Assembly (NCBI RefSeq): GCF_020523925.1
Contig: NZ_JAJAPW010000005.1
Coordinates: 62,001 to 126,000 of the forward strand
Source: Neotamlana laminarinivorans
Lineage (GTDB): Bacteria; Bacteroidota; Bacteroidia; Flavobacteriales; Flavobacteriaceae
Direction: 5' to 3'
Length of the DNA stretch: 64,000 nt
Part shown: positions 34,016-44,282 of the stretch, piece after piece
Layout of the letters: the number at the start of each line of letters is the position of its first letter
Position numbering within the stretch: the first letter of the stretch is position 1
Made by a program: the position numbers and the translations under genes
The notes under the pieces: generated by a model
Seen by the model: the letters and a program-made list of their open reading frames with translations, nothing else
Told to the model about the DNA's origin: nothing
Databases searched by the model: none

Positions 34016-36304
34016 ATGAAAACTCTTCTACTTAGTTGTTTTCTTAGCTTTTCAATATTGGCGTTTGCCAATGATGAAAGGGAAATTATCAAGAAAATTG
34101 ATAATATAACTTCATCTGCTTCTCAATTTTTAGAAAATAAAAATATTGTAAAAGCTTTTCAAGAATTTGTTCAAGCCAAAACGTTATCCGATTCCATTCA
34201 AGATCACTATGGTAGTGCTATAGCCAATTTTAATATTGGAAATATTTATAATTTAATGGAAAACCACGACTCGGCAAAGTTGTATTATGGTATGGCATTA
34301 AAATCGTTAACAGATTTGGAGGATGATTATTTATATGCTAATATCAACTTAAATTTGGCAAAAATTTATACAAAAGAAATTAGTTATGTAAAAGCTACCC
34401 ATTATTTTAATGAGGCCTTAAAATATGCCGCAAACTACCCGAAACTTAATGGAAATGATTTGCATAAAACAAAACAGGTTTATTTTGAAGCAAGATTAAA
34501 TTTATGTGAATTGTTAATTTCTAAAGGTAATTTAGAAGATGCTTTATTAAGTTTATTAAAAATTAATGAATATGTAGAAGCAGATAAAATAAACAATTTT
34601 TATCAAGGTTATTACAATCATGTTTTTGGTTTATACTATGCAAAAAAAGAATTGTTTAATAATGCTACCAAACATTTTAGAAAGGCAATTCCATTACTTA
34701 GCGATACATCAGAGAGCTTAAATTTGCTTAGCAAAGTTTATATGCAATTATCAATGTCTTTAGCAAAATCTGGTAAAAGCACAGAGGCTTATTTAACCTT
34801 GTTAGAACATAACAAATTCAAAGAAATATTTGAGAATAAGAAAAAAAACCAACAAGATTTATTAATTAAATCAAAATTCTTAATCGAAGATTATAAAAAT
34901 AATGCAGAAAAAGCATATGCCGAAAAAAACGAGCAAATCCAAGTTGCAAACAAATTTAAAAAAATTAATAATGCGGTTATTATCACTTTAGTATTATTAT
35001 TACTATCCGTACTAATTGTTTACAGTAGTTATGTCTCAAAACGAAAATTAAATAAAACGCTCGAAATTAAAAATAATGAACTAGAAATAGCTAAAGATGA
35101 AGCCGTTAAATCGGCAGAATTAAAAAGTAAATTTATTTCTAATGTATCACACGAGTTAAGAACACCGCTTTATGGTGTAGTTGGAATTACTTCTCTTTTA
35201 TTAGAAAAAAACGATTTAAATGATAGTGATAAAAAATACCTAAATTCCTTAAAATATTCAGGTGATTATTTACTGAATTTAATTAACGATATATTACAAG
35301 TAGGTAAAATTGAAGCTGAAAAAGTTGAAATCAAAAATGTTTCAGTTAACCTTCCAGAAATGCTGCAGAATATAGTGAATACGTTTAATTATCGTTTAGA
35401 AGAAACTAATAATAAACTGTTACTATCTATTGATAATTATGTGCCACAATACATCTTTTGTGATAAAGTTAGATTATCTCAAATATTAATAAACTTAATA
35501 GGTAATAGTGTAAAGTTTACCACTAATGGTGTTATCAAATTAAATGTTAAATTATTAAGCAAGGAAGATGCTAAAGTAGGTTTACGCTTTGAGGTTGAAG
35601 ATAACGGTATAGGTATACCCAAAGAAAAGTTTGATACAATTTTTGAAAATTTTTCTCAAATAGAAGAAAGTAATTTAAATTATCAAGGTACAGGTTTGGG
35701 GCTTTCTATAACCAAAAACCTTATTAATTTGTTTGGAGGAGATATTAAGGTTAAGAGTGAAGTTAATGTAGGTACTATTATTAGTTTTGAGCTAGATTTT
35801 AATGTAGATACCCAGAACACAATAAATAAGCCTAAAACAAAATCCTTTGAAAAACAAGCTTTAAAAACTGGTGCTGAAATTAAAATTTTAGTAGCAGAAG
35901 ATAATAAAATAAACCAAGTAGTTACCAGAAGCTTATTAACTAAGCAAGGTTATACATGTTTTATAGTTGATAATGGTGAAAAAGCTCTAGAGGAAGTTCG
36001 AAATAATCATTACGATTTGGTATTGATGGATATAAACATGCCAGTAATGAATGGTAACGATGCAACTAAAGCTATTAGAAGATTTAATAATGAAATTCCT
36101 ATTATAGCTTTAACAGCAGCAGATATTGATGATGTTAGCAAAAATTGTAATGAAATCGGTTTTAACGACTATATAATTAAACCTTTTGATAATTATGAAT
36201 TTTTCCAAGTTATTTCAGAAAATCTTCAAAATTCAAATGTTAACAAAGAAGTGCACACACAAAAAGTTATGACTCCAAAATTAAAAGTAATCAAAGCATC
36301 ATAA
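34016..36304 (+). CDS. TPR-sensor hybrid histidine kinase/response regulator
   Basis: 762 residues. A signal peptide leads into a periplasmic TPR sensor (about 25-310; e.g. AIANFNIGNIYNLMENHDSAKLYYGMAL). One membrane helix follows (VIITLVLLLLSVLIVYSSYV, ~323-342), then a coiled linker, HisKA with H379 (FISNVSHELRTPLYG), HATPase (NLIGNSVKFT, DNGIGIPKEKF, GTGLGLSITKNLI), and a receiver domain (KILVAEDNKINQ) with phosphoacceptor D672 in LVLMDINMPVMNG. There is no DNA-binding domain, so it is not a PUL-type HTCS although it neighbours the PUL. Its partner is unknown. Its promoter carries an operator-like palindrome. Confidence 0.92.
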   Translation: MKTLLLSCFLSFSILAFANDEREIIKKIDNITSSASQFLENKNIVKAFQEFVQAKTLSDSIQDHYGSAIANFNIGNIYNLMENHDSAKLYYGMALKSLTDLEDDYLYANINLNLAKIYTKEISYVKATHYFNEALKYAANYPKLNGNDLHKTKQVYFEARLNLCELLISKGNLEDALLSLLKINEYVEADKINNFYQGYYNHVFGLYYAKKELFNNATKHFRKAIPLLSDTSESLNLLSKVYMQLSMSLAKSGKSTEAYLTLLEHNKFKEIFENKKKNQQDLLIKSKFLIEDYKNNAEKAYAEKNEQIQVANKFKKINNAVIITLVLLLLSVLIVYSSYVSKRKLNKTLEIKNNELEIAKDEAVKSAELKSKFISNVSHELRTPLYGVVGITSLLLEKNDLNDSDKKYLNSLKYSGDYLLNLINDILQVGKIEAEKVEIKNVSVNLPEMLQNIVNTFNYRLEETNNKLLLSIDNYVPQYIFCDKVRLSQILINLIGNSVKFTTNGVIKLNVKLLSKEDAKVGLRFEVEDNGIGIPKEKFDTIFENFSQIEESNLNYQGTGLGLSITKNLINLFGGDIKVKSEVNVGTIISFELDFNVDTQNTINKPKTKSFEKQALKTGAEIKILVAEDNKINQVVTRSLLTKQGYTCFIVDNGEKALEEVRNNHYDLVLMDINMPVMNGNDATKAIRRFNNEIPIIALTAADIDDVSKNCNEIGFNDYIIKPFDNYEFFQVISENLQNSNVNKEVHTQKVMTPKLKVIKAS

Positions 36305-36322
36305 ATTTATGAGTAGAAAATA

Positions 36323-36362
36323 GAAAAACCGAATGTATATTTTAATATTTCGGTTTTCTTGT
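36323..36362. terminator. Terminator between convergent genes
   Basis: GAAAAACCGAA pairs with TTCGGTTTTC (one-base bulge) around an AT-rich loop. It lies between the convergent hybrid kinase and beta-helix genes. Confidence 0.65.
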
Positions 36363-36376
36363 TTTATCATAATCAT

Positions 36377-39300
36377 TCAATTTTTTATTAGTTTTTTTAC
36401 CAAAGTTCCTTGAGTATTTTTAAACCTTAAAAAATGTATTCCTTTATTAAGTTGTTGCAATGATAAGTTATGCTCGTTTTTATTAATTATAAATTGCAAC
36501 TCTAATATTCCTTGTAAATTGTAAACTTCAACCTTAGTATTTATTGCATTCCCTATGGTTATAATATTTGTTGCTGGGTTAGGATAAAGTTTTATTTGGT
36601 TTAATGTTTTGCTATTAGTGCCTAAAGTATTGCTGCCGTAAACTTCTACTTCCGCAAGAGAAATAGCTCTATTCGAAGTTTTAGATATTTTTACAATTTT
36701 ACCAACTGTTGTTCCAACATCAATAGTTAATGGGCGGCTACTTGGGTAAGTGGCATAAAATTGAGAAAAAGTAACATCGCCGTTAGCATTGATAATTTCT
36801 ACAGTGAAATTATTTAAATCATCAATATAATTACTTCCTGTTCTGCCATATACTTTAATTTCATTAATGGTTTTGTCTGCTCCTAAATCTACTTGCCACC
36901 ATTTAAGGACACCGTCGGCACCGTGTTCTGTGTGAGTAACAGAATTTCCTCCAAAATTTCCATCCGTATTTCCATCGTTTGCTCTGCTTGCTTCACCTTC
37001 GTAAGCTGTACTCGATTGAGATGCAATACCACCATTTGAAGCCAATGCTAAATTAATTGACTCTTCGGTTTCTGCATGAAATTCAAACCAATCAATATTA
37101 AATTCGTTATTGCCAAAATAAATATAAACGTCGTGAATACCTGTTACTTCTTGGTTTAAAGGCACGGTTACTTCTTGCCAAACTTCCCAGCCACCAGTTT
37201 GTGGTACTGTAGCTGTGGCAATCATGGTACCATCGTACGGGTGACTTAACATAACGTTTATATAGCCTGAAGTGGTACTAAGTCCCGCAAGGTTTAATGT
37301 GATTTCTGCCGGACTTGTTGACGTAAAATCTACGTTGCTATAGCGAATCCAATCGCCATCATGAATACCACCAAGATATTCGTCGTTTATTGGTATAACA
37401 CCAAGCATACCGCAATAGCTTAATGCATCTATTTGAGTATAAGCATCATATGAAACACCAAAGCATTCGTCATTTTGAAAATAAAAATTATCGAACTTTA
37501 ACCATGTTCCTGTACCTTCAGTAAATACAAAATATATGTCGTGAATTCCTGTTAGTTCACTACTTGTATAGCTTTTAAATACATCGTATGTGTTCCAGTC
37601 GCCGGTGCTTTCTACAGATATTGTTGCAAGCAAAGTACCGTCTACAGCACCGCTTCTAACTTCTACTTTACCATTTGAAGTTGCTGAAGCCAGAATTTCT
37701 ATAGCATTATAAACATCGTCATACCCAAAATCGACATTCGAGAATTTTATGTAATCTGTGTTTTCTATATCGCTGACTACATCGTTAAAAATAGAAAGGT
37801 TTTCAATTGTAACACCATTACCATCACAATAATCTTCGGCGCTTAAACGGAAAAACGGATTATAACTTGTTGTACAAGGGTCTTCAACAAACTTAATGAC
37901 ATCAATATTAAAAAGCCATCCAGTATCTGAGGGCGAATTTGCAACAAAATATAAATCGGTTGTACCAGTAATAGTTTGGTTTAAATTAGCAGAATACTCT
38001 TGGTAAGTTAAATAATTACCAGTGCTTGAAATAGGAATTGTAGCCAAAAGCGTACCTGTTGCACTGCCTTGTCTAACCTGTAACGACACATTGTCTTTTG
38101 TACCAGAAGCTTTAACTGTTACCGACGCCATGTTTGTTAAATCGATGGAGCTAAAACTTATCCAATCGCCAGAATTTATACCATACACTTCACGTTCGTT
38201 GGTGTCGCCTGCTATATCTTGAGTGCCAATACTTAGCATGTTGTCGTAACATTCGGCCTGCAAATTGTCTGCACGGTTATCGCAAGGTCTAATATAATCA
38301 CAGGTTGTTAAGGTTGTAATTGTGTTTCCAGAACCATTATCGGTAACAGGGCCACAAGAATAAATATCGCAATTTGTTGCAGTTTCTAAAATAACAGGAT
38401 ATTTTGTGTTATTAGTAAATGTAATATTTTCGGCACTTCGAGATGGTGGCGGTTCAACAGATCCTGTTAAAAATCTATTCGCGTATCTATGGCCTCCTAA
38501 CACAATTTGGATATCCGGATTATAGTATGTTGTGCCATCGTGTATAGTAATATTGTGATTTGTTCCACCTGCAAAAAAGTAGGGAGTATTTCCAATTTTA
38601 GGTATGTAATTGTCTAAAATAGTAACCTCGTAAGTGGCGTTCGAGCGATGAATGTCTTCCGATAAAATAGGTCCAACAGAAGCATCTGCAAAACAATTAA
38701 TTACATCGCCGTCGTTACCAAGCCAGAAACCACCTTCGCAAGCTAGAGCGGTACAGTTTTCTATACGTTTATTATCGCCACCTTCTGCGCCGGTATTAAC
38801 ACCAACACGCATTTTTACGATGGTACAATCTATAACCGTAGTATTCAAGGTTTGTCTTGCAGTTTCATCGGTTGGGTTTCCTTCACTATCGTAAACCACA
38901 CCGTTTGAATATGCTCTAATTCCAGCTTCTTGTAAGCTAAAAGTATAATCGCTTGTATGATCTTTTAAATTGAAGTCCCAAACGGTTTCAAAATCGACAT
39001 TGTCGGCAGGAGAATCGGTACCTTCTTCTTGAAGCATTTCGCCTACTGTTCTTAATTCACCTTCAACATAACAGCCTTCAATAATAGCGTCGTGAGAGCC
39101 TTGTACAAAAATACCATGACCATAAGCACGCATAATAACTGTACAGTTTTTTAGATGATTTCTGTCTCCTCTAACTAACATGCCTGCATGTTTGTTATGA
39201 GCAATTACAGAGCCACCGCCTTTACCAAAAGTATCTCCGTAGCCATAAGGAAAAGAGCCTCTTGTGGTTGTTTTAAAGCCTTCTATTAAGTTGTCTGCCC

Positions 39301-39703
39301 CATCTAGGTGTAAAGTGCCTGCGCCTTTTGTAGGAACAGTCATGCCAATATCTTCAAGGGTTAAGTTTTTGTAAGTATTGTTGCTACCTACTGGCCAAAA
39401 TTCTATAATATCTACATTGCCATACAAGGTGAAAATTTCGGTATCAATTTCAAACTTAACGTCTGTAAAATCAAACGTTGAATTATTTCCTGTAAATAAT
39501 AATAGTCTAGGATCATCAAAAAGTTTGCCCTCACCACAGTTACTGGTATTGAAATAATAGGTTCCTGGCGTCATAACAAAATTGCCATTATCTTCGTCTA
39601 ACCTATCTTTTAATTCTGCAAGAGAATTAATTGTTGTTTGAGCTCCAGATTTGGCTGCAATAAGCAGCATCAAACACAAAATTAATTGAGTAATGTTTCT
39701 CAT
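36377..39703 (-). CDS. Secreted right-handed beta-helix protein with three CBM6, an F-type lectin domain and a T9SS signal
   Basis: 1108 residues. Order: signal peptide (to ~22); parallel beta-helix ~24-465, with many NLTLxD and NCxVxxC-type turns and the blocks GSFPYGYGDTFGKGGGSVIAH and YGHGIFVQGSHDAIIEGC; three CBM6-like modules near 480-615, 620-745 and 760-880; an F-type lectin/fucolectin domain ~885-1020 (VTHTEHGADGVLKWWQVDLG); and a T9SS type-A sorting domain from ~1033 (IKLYPNPATN). It is therefore secreted through T9SS and sugar-binding. The beta-helix is the fold of many polysaccharide lyases and some hydrolases, but I recognise no known family. It is homologous to the 477-residue protein at 44283. 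A lyase or hydrolase role on the PUL substrate is inferred. Confidence 0.85.
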   Translation of the reverse strand: MRNITQLILCLMLLIAAKSGAQTTINSLAELKDRLDEDNGNFVMTPGTYYFNTSNCGEGKLFDDPRLLLFTGNNSTFDFTDVKFEIDTEIFTLYGNVDIIEFWPVGSNNTYKNLTLEDIGMTVPTKGAGTLHLDGADNLIEGFKTTTRGSFPYGYGDTFGKGGGSVIAHNKHAGMLVRGDRNHLKNCTVIMRAYGHGIFVQGSHDAIIEGCYVEGELRTVGEMLQEEGTDSPADNVDFETVWDFNLKDHTSDYTFSLQEAGIRAYSNGVVYDSEGNPTDETARQTLNTTVIDCTIVKMRVGVNTGAEGGDNKRIENCTALACEGGFWLGNDGDVINCFADASVGPILSEDIHRSNATYEVTILDNYIPKIGNTPYFFAGGTNHNITIHDGTTYYNPDIQIVLGGHRYANRFLTGSVEPPPSRSAENITFTNNTKYPVILETATNCDIYSCGPVTDNGSGNTITTLTTCDYIRPCDNRADNLQAECYDNMLSIGTQDIAGDTNEREVYGINSGDWISFSSIDLTNMASVTVKASGTKDNVSLQVRQGSATGTLLATIPISSTGNYLTYQEYSANLNQTITGTTDLYFVANSPSDTGWLFNIDVIKFVEDPCTTSYNPFFRLSAEDYCDGNGVTIENLSIFNDVVSDIENTDYIKFSNVDFGYDDVYNAIEILASATSNGKVEVRSGAVDGTLLATISVESTGDWNTYDVFKSYTSSELTGIHDIYFVFTEGTGTWLKFDNFYFQNDECFGVSYDAYTQIDALSYCGMLGVIPINDEYLGGIHDGDWIRYSNVDFTSTSPAEITLNLAGLSTTSGYINVMLSHPYDGTMIATATVPQTGGWEVWQEVTVPLNQEVTGIHDVYIYFGNNEFNIDWFEFHAETEESINLALASNGGIASQSSTAYEGEASRANDGNTDGNFGGNSVTHTEHGADGVLKWWQVDLGADKTINEIKVYGRTGSNYIDDLNNFTVEIINANGDVTFSQFYATYPSSRPLTIDVGTTVGKIVKISKTSNRAISLAEVEVYGSNTLGTNSKTLNQIKLYPNPATNIITIGNAINTKVEVYNLQGILELQFIINKNEHNLSLQQLNKGIHFLRFKNTQGTLVKKLIKN

Positions 39704-40006
39704 AATAATTAGTTTTATTTGGTCTTATTTAGTTTTTATAAAAGAACAAATAAAGCTTATGTATGTTTTTTATTTATGACTCAATGGCTGTAAAATATAA
39801 CCCATTTAGTTAAACGAAAATCAATATTTATTAGAATTATATAGCGTTTATAGAGTTGTCTAAATTAAAATCAACATTATTTTATAGTTAATGCATCATG
39901 GTTTAAAGAGGAGAATGTTTTAAACGATTATTATTGTTATAAATTAAATAGGTTTACAGGAATGTAAAATGTTTTAATTATGACTAAACCAAACTAAATA
40001 TTATAC
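39704..40006. promoter_or_regulatory. Divergent regulatory region of the PUL
   Basis: 303 bp between the minus-strand beta-helix gene and the plus-strand GH31 gene. Both ends carry the same A-rich leader wording: GACCAAATAAAACTAATTATT just before the beta-helix start (reverse strand) and CTAAACCAAACTAAAT at 39983-39998. I saw no TAnnTTTG -7 element on either strand, unlike the housekeeping genes in the window. Confidence 0.5.
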
Positions 40007-42640
40007 ATGTTAAGTAAAATTTCAATTTTAAGTTTATTGTCAATGGTCGTTTTGTTTACAAGTTGCCATTCAAAATTTAAGCATCAATACACAACAACAG
40101 CTCACGGTGTAAGTATTGAAAATGATAGTGTAATTATTGATGTTGAAATAATAAATGAAGCCATTATTCATGTTAATAAAATGAAATTAGGGAGTGAGCC
40201 AACTTCAATTCCCGATTATGTAACAGTTTTAGAACCGCAAAATGTGGAATGGAGCATTACTGAGTCGACAGATAATTTAAGTATTGAAACTGAAGTATTA
40301 AAAATAGAAATTAGTACTGAAGGTGAAATAGTTTATAAAACTAAAAATAGCCAGAGTTTAGTTTCAGAAACAAACGAAAAAACGTTCATTAACTTAAATC
40401 CAGAAGTTTCTCATCCGGTTTCACAAGCATTTACAGCTGGCGACGAGGCGCTTTACGGTTTAGGGCAGTTTCAAAGTGGCATCATGAACTGGAAAAACGT
40501 GCCCATTCGTTTGCAACAATACAATCAAGAAATTGCTATTCCGTTTTTGGTTTCAACAAAAGGTTACGGTATTTATTGGCATAATTATAGTTTAACAGAT
40601 TTTAATATGCCTGAAAATGAAATTGAGTTCGCTTCCGCGGAAGTGTTGCCAGACGCTCCAAAGAATAAGGAAACAAAAATAGAAGGCGAGAAGGAAGATG
40701 TAGCATCGCATATATCAAAACAAAATATATCTAAAAATATTCGTGAAACCACCTTTACGCCAACACAAACCGGTGAATATACCTTTTTAGCTTTAAGTGA
40801 TAATAATGGACGAATGCGAGGCGAAATAAAAGTAACTATCGATGGTGACGACATCATCAACTACGAAACCATTTGGATGCCGCGTCGTTATTCTGGGAAA
40901 AAATATTTAGAAGCCGGTAAAACCTATAACGTCGTATTTCAAAATACAGGCGCTAAAATACCAGGGAAATTATTTTATAACACGCCCGATTTTAACAAAA
41001 CCGTGTTTAGCAGCACGCAAGGAAACGCCATCGATTATTATTTAATTCAAGGAGATAACCCAGAAAAGGTAATTTCAGAATATCAAAACCTTACAGGAAA
41101 AGCACCATTATTTCCTAAAACAGCTTATGGTTTTTGGCAATGTCGAGAGCGCTATCATAACCAAGAAGAATTGTTAGAAAATGCAAACGAAATGCGCAAG
41201 CGTCAAATTCCATTCGATAATATTGTGCAAGACTGGTTTTATTGGCCAAAAGGAACTAAGGGGCCAGAATGGGATCCTGCTAAATACCCAAACCCAGATG
41301 CCATGGTCGATGAGTTAAAAAAATTAAACTTAAAACTAATGGTTTCGGTTTGGCCGGAAGTAAAAAATAAAGCACTAGAAGAAAAATATAATCTAAAAAA
41401 AATAGAGAGTTCTAATTATGTAGATATTTATGATACAGGCGTAAGCGAGCGTTTTTATAAAATGATTAGCGACTCTATGTTTCAAAAAGGTGTGAGTTCT
41501 ATTTGGCTAGACGGCACAGAGCCAGAAGGTGTTACCGATGCAACTAAAATGACTGCTGTTGGTCGTTTTAATGAGGTTCAAAATCCATATTCCTTAGAGG
41601 TTACAAGAGCTATGTATGAAGGTCGCAGAAACGAATTCCCAAACGAGCGTGTGTTTAACTTAACACGTTCTGCCTATGCAGGACAGCAACGCTACGGTGC
41701 TACATCTTGGTCTGGCGATGTTGAAGCGTCTTGGGAACAATTAGAAGAGCAAATTTCTGCCGGACTTAACTTTACCATGGCAGGTATTCCATATTGGACC
41801 CACGATATTGGTGGCTTTTTTAGAGATTCAAAATCAATTAATCCACGTTTCGATAACCAATACACCAATCCAGAATTTATCGAGTTATTAACGCGTTGGT
41901 TTCAATTTGGGGCCTTTAGTCCTATTTTTAGAATTCATGGTTATAAATCGGAAACCGAAATCTGGCGATACAATCAAGAGTTTGAAGACATGGCTCGAAA
42001 ATTTATCGATATTCGTTACCAACTCATGCCATACATTTATTCTGATGCTTGGAAAGCCACTACCACCGGAAAATTAATAATGGCGCCATTGGCATATCAA
42101 TATCCAAACGATAAAAATGTTTGGGGTATAAAAGATCAGTTTTTATTTGGAGAATCTATTATGGTAGGTATTGTTACAGAATACAAACAACGCCAAAAAG
42201 CAATGTATTTGCCAGAAGGGACTTGGTACAACTTCTGGAACGATAAACAAGTTGAAGGAAACCAAAAAATAACGGTTAATGCCGAACTTGATGAAACACC
42301 AATTTTTGTAAAAGCTGGAAGTATTTTACCAATTGGGCCTAAAGTGCAAAATGTAACCGATAGTACTGAGAAACCAATTAATATAATGGTTTATCCTGGT
42401 GAAGATGCTAAATATACCATGTATTTAGATGATGGAGCATCTTATAATTACGAGGATGGTTCTTATTCTGAAATTGAATTTTCTTATTCAGAATCTACCA
42501 AAATCCTAACCGTAAAAAAGGGTGAAGGTGATTATCACGATTTTAAAAATACGCCAATAGAATTTACGTTTCAAATGATTGGAAAAAGTCGTGTCGACCA
42601 AAAATATTTTGTTGGAGAAGAACTTACAATTCAGTTTTAA
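40007..42640 (+). CDS. Glycoside hydrolase family 31 with PA14 insert (alpha-xylosidase/alpha-glucosidase-like)
   Basis: An 877-residue lipoprotein (LSMVVLFTSCH). An N-terminal beta-sandwich (~30-235) is followed by a PA14 module (~240-335; TFTPTQTGEYTFLALSDNNGR), the GH31 barrel (~340-730) and C-terminal beta domains. The nucleophile D501 is in SIWLDGTEPEG and the acid/base Asp (~570) in TSWSGDVEASWEQL. The layout matches PA14-containing GH31 alpha-xylosidases of Bacteroidota PULs; the exact alpha-linked sugar cannot be told. As a lipoprotein it may act in the periplasm or on the cell surface. Its stop is 2 bp before the sulfatase start, so the two are co-transcribed. Confidence 0.92.
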   Translation: MLSKISILSLLSMVVLFTSCHSKFKHQYTTTAHGVSIENDSVIIDVEIINEAIIHVNKMKLGSEPTSIPDYVTVLEPQNVEWSITESTDNLSIETEVLKIEISTEGEIVYKTKNSQSLVSETNEKTFINLNPEVSHPVSQAFTAGDEALYGLGQFQSGIMNWKNVPIRLQQYNQEIAIPFLVSTKGYGIYWHNYSLTDFNMPENEIEFASAEVLPDAPKNKETKIEGEKEDVASHISKQNISKNIRETTFTPTQTGEYTFLALSDNNGRMRGEIKVTIDGDDIINYETIWMPRRYSGKKYLEAGKTYNVVFQNTGAKIPGKLFYNTPDFNKTVFSSTQGNAIDYYLIQGDNPEKVISEYQNLTGKAPLFPKTAYGFWQCRERYHNQEELLENANEMRKRQIPFDNIVQDWFYWPKGTKGPEWDPAKYPNPDAMVDELKKLNLKLMVSVWPEVKNKALEEKYNLKKIESSNYVDIYDTGVSERFYKMISDSMFQKGVSSIWLDGTEPEGVTDATKMTAVGRFNEVQNPYSLEVTRAMYEGRRNEFPNERVFNLTRSAYAGQQRYGATSWSGDVEASWEQLEEQISAGLNFTMAGIPYWTHDIGGFFRDSKSINPRFDNQYTNPEFIELLTRWFQFGAFSPIFRIHGYKSETEIWRYNQEFEDMARKFIDIRYQLMPYIYSDAWKATTTGKLIMAPLAYQYPNDKNVWGIKDQFLFGESIMVGIVTEYKQRQKAMYLPEGTWYNFWNDKQVEGNQKITVNAELDETPIFVKAGSILPIGPKVQNVTDSTEKPINIMVYPGEDAKYTMYLDDGASYNYEDGSYSEIEFSYSESTKILTVKKGEGDYHDFKNTPIEFTFQMIGKSRVDQKYFVGEELTIQF

Positions 42641-42642
42641 AA

Positions 42643-44175
42643 ATGAAAAAATTAATCTTAATTCTTCTTTGTGTTTTTACGTGTTTTGGGGTAAACTTTA
42701 ATATTGAAGCTCAAAAATCCAAACAACCCAATATTATTTTTTTAATGACCGACGACCAGCGTTGGGATAATATGGGATGCTACGGAAGGTCTGAGTTTTA
42801 CACACCAAACCTCGATAGTTTGGCAGCAAAAAGTGTGGTTTTCGATAATGCATATTACGCCGTAGCTATTTGTATGCCAAGTCGAGTTACCATGATGACA
42901 GGGCGTTATAATTCCAATCATCGCGTAGGTTTTGTGGCTCCAGATAATTACACTTTGTCTCAAACCGATTTAGCTAAAACTTATCCTGCCATGCTAAAAA
43001 ATGCAGGATACAGAACTGGTTTTGTTGGTAAAGTAGGTTTTACAGTTACCGAAAATGGACAACGACCTAGTATTCCAAAAGAACATTTTTACAAAGAAAA
43101 TTTAGGGCAAACTTTCGATTTTTTTGCGGGTAGCGAAACACGCCCAACTAAAGGTTTAGTGTTATGGCCGGAAAACGATGAAGCGCTTAAAGAAATTTAC
43201 AAACCAGGAAGAACAAATACAGGTAGAACCTTAAAAACTGGCGAAGCCATGTTAAGGTTTATTGATACGCAACCAGAAGATCAGCCGTTTTGCTTATCGG
43301 TGAGTTTTTATGCGGTAAAGCATGATTCCGATAAACACATGTATATGTCTCATTTTGAGCAATTTAAAAATGAGGAGTTTTCGGTTCCTGAAAACTACGT
43401 TGAAGGCGATAATGAAAAATTGCCACAAGTTGTAAAAGAAAATGCTCGTGGTGTTTATTTGCATCGAAACAGGTCTTCAAAACCCGAGCAATATCAGCGA
43501 TTAGTGCGCCGATTTGCGACACAAGGTTACTCGGTAGACGACCAAGTGGGGAAACTAATTAAAAAACTAAAAGAGAAAAATTTACTCGATAACACTATAA
43601 TAATTTATACTAGCGATAACGGGCGTTTTCAAGGTTCGCATGGACTTTTTGATAAATGTTTGTTGTACGACGAGTCGGTTAAAGCACCACTAATTATTTA
43701 CGATGGTCGAAAATCAGCTTCAGCGCAAAGTAGGCGAGAAGATGCGTTGATTTCTTCAGTAGATATGGCGCCTACCATAGTTTCAATGGCTGGTTTAAAG
43801 CCGGCAAATATCATGCAAGGTCGAGATATTACAAAGGTTTTAAACCAAACTCAAGATTTGTCGCAATGGCGAGACACTGTGTTTATGGAAGATTTGTTTT
43901 TAGTAGATATGTTTAAAGCCAAAAACAGTAATAATCCAGAGGCATTAAATCAAGAATTAATTAAAAATAATAAATCGTATCGAGCAAGAGGTGTGCGCAC
44001 TAAAAAGTGGAAATATTTTGTGTATTACGAGCACGAACCTAAAATAGAAGAATTGTACGATGTAGAAAAGGATCCTTTAGAGCAAAATAATTTAGCTAAT
44101 AACATAGAGTATCAAAACACTCTAAAAAAATTAAGAGAAAAAACTAACGATTTATATTTACAAATAATCGAATAA
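42643..44175 (+). CDS. Sulfatase 1 (formylglycine-type, family S1)
   Basis: 510 residues with a signal peptide, no lipobox after it, so periplasmic. The metal site opens with NIIFLMTDDQRWDNMGCYG, and the formylglycine motif is C77-M-P-S-R with TMMTGR following (consensus CxPSRxxxxxGR). YTSDNGRFQGSHGLFDK holds further active-site residues. It removes sulfate esters from the PUL substrate or its oligosaccharides; the sub-specificity is unknown. A formylglycine-generating enzyme is required and must be encoded outside the window. Confidence 0.93.
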   Translation: MKKLILILLCVFTCFGVNFNIEAQKSKQPNIIFLMTDDQRWDNMGCYGRSEFYTPNLDSLAAKSVVFDNAYYAVAICMPSRVTMMTGRYNSNHRVGFVAPDNYTLSQTDLAKTYPAMLKNAGYRTGFVGKVGFTVTENGQRPSIPKEHFYKENLGQTFDFFAGSETRPTKGLVLWPENDEALKEIYKPGRTNTGRTLKTGEAMLRFIDTQPEDQPFCLSVSFYAVKHDSDKHMYMSHFEQFKNEEFSVPENYVEGDNEKLPQVVKENARGVYLHRNRSSKPEQYQRLVRRFATQGYSVDDQVGKLIKKLKEKNLLDNTIIIYTSDNGRFQGSHGLFDKCLLYDESVKAPLIIYDGRKSASAQSRREDALISSVDMAPTIVSMAGLKPANIMQGRDITKVLNQTQDLSQWRDTVFMEDLFLVDMFKAKNSNNPEALNQELIKNNKSYRARGVRTKKWKYFVYYEHEPKIEELYDVEKDPLEQNNLANNIEYQNTLKKLREKTNDLYLQIIE

Positions 44176-44282
44176 TATTTTAGAAGTTTTTGGAGTATAA
44201 TTGATAGCTTTTGAATAATAGTTTATATCTAAATATTACGCATAAATTAATTTTATCAACACTAAACAAAACTTAATTTTAT

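Noticed and set aside
34016-36304. Hybrid kinase as an HTCS regulator of the PUL
   Set aside because: It has a receiver domain but no AraC-type DNA-binding domain and a TPR sensor rather than a Reg_prop propeller.
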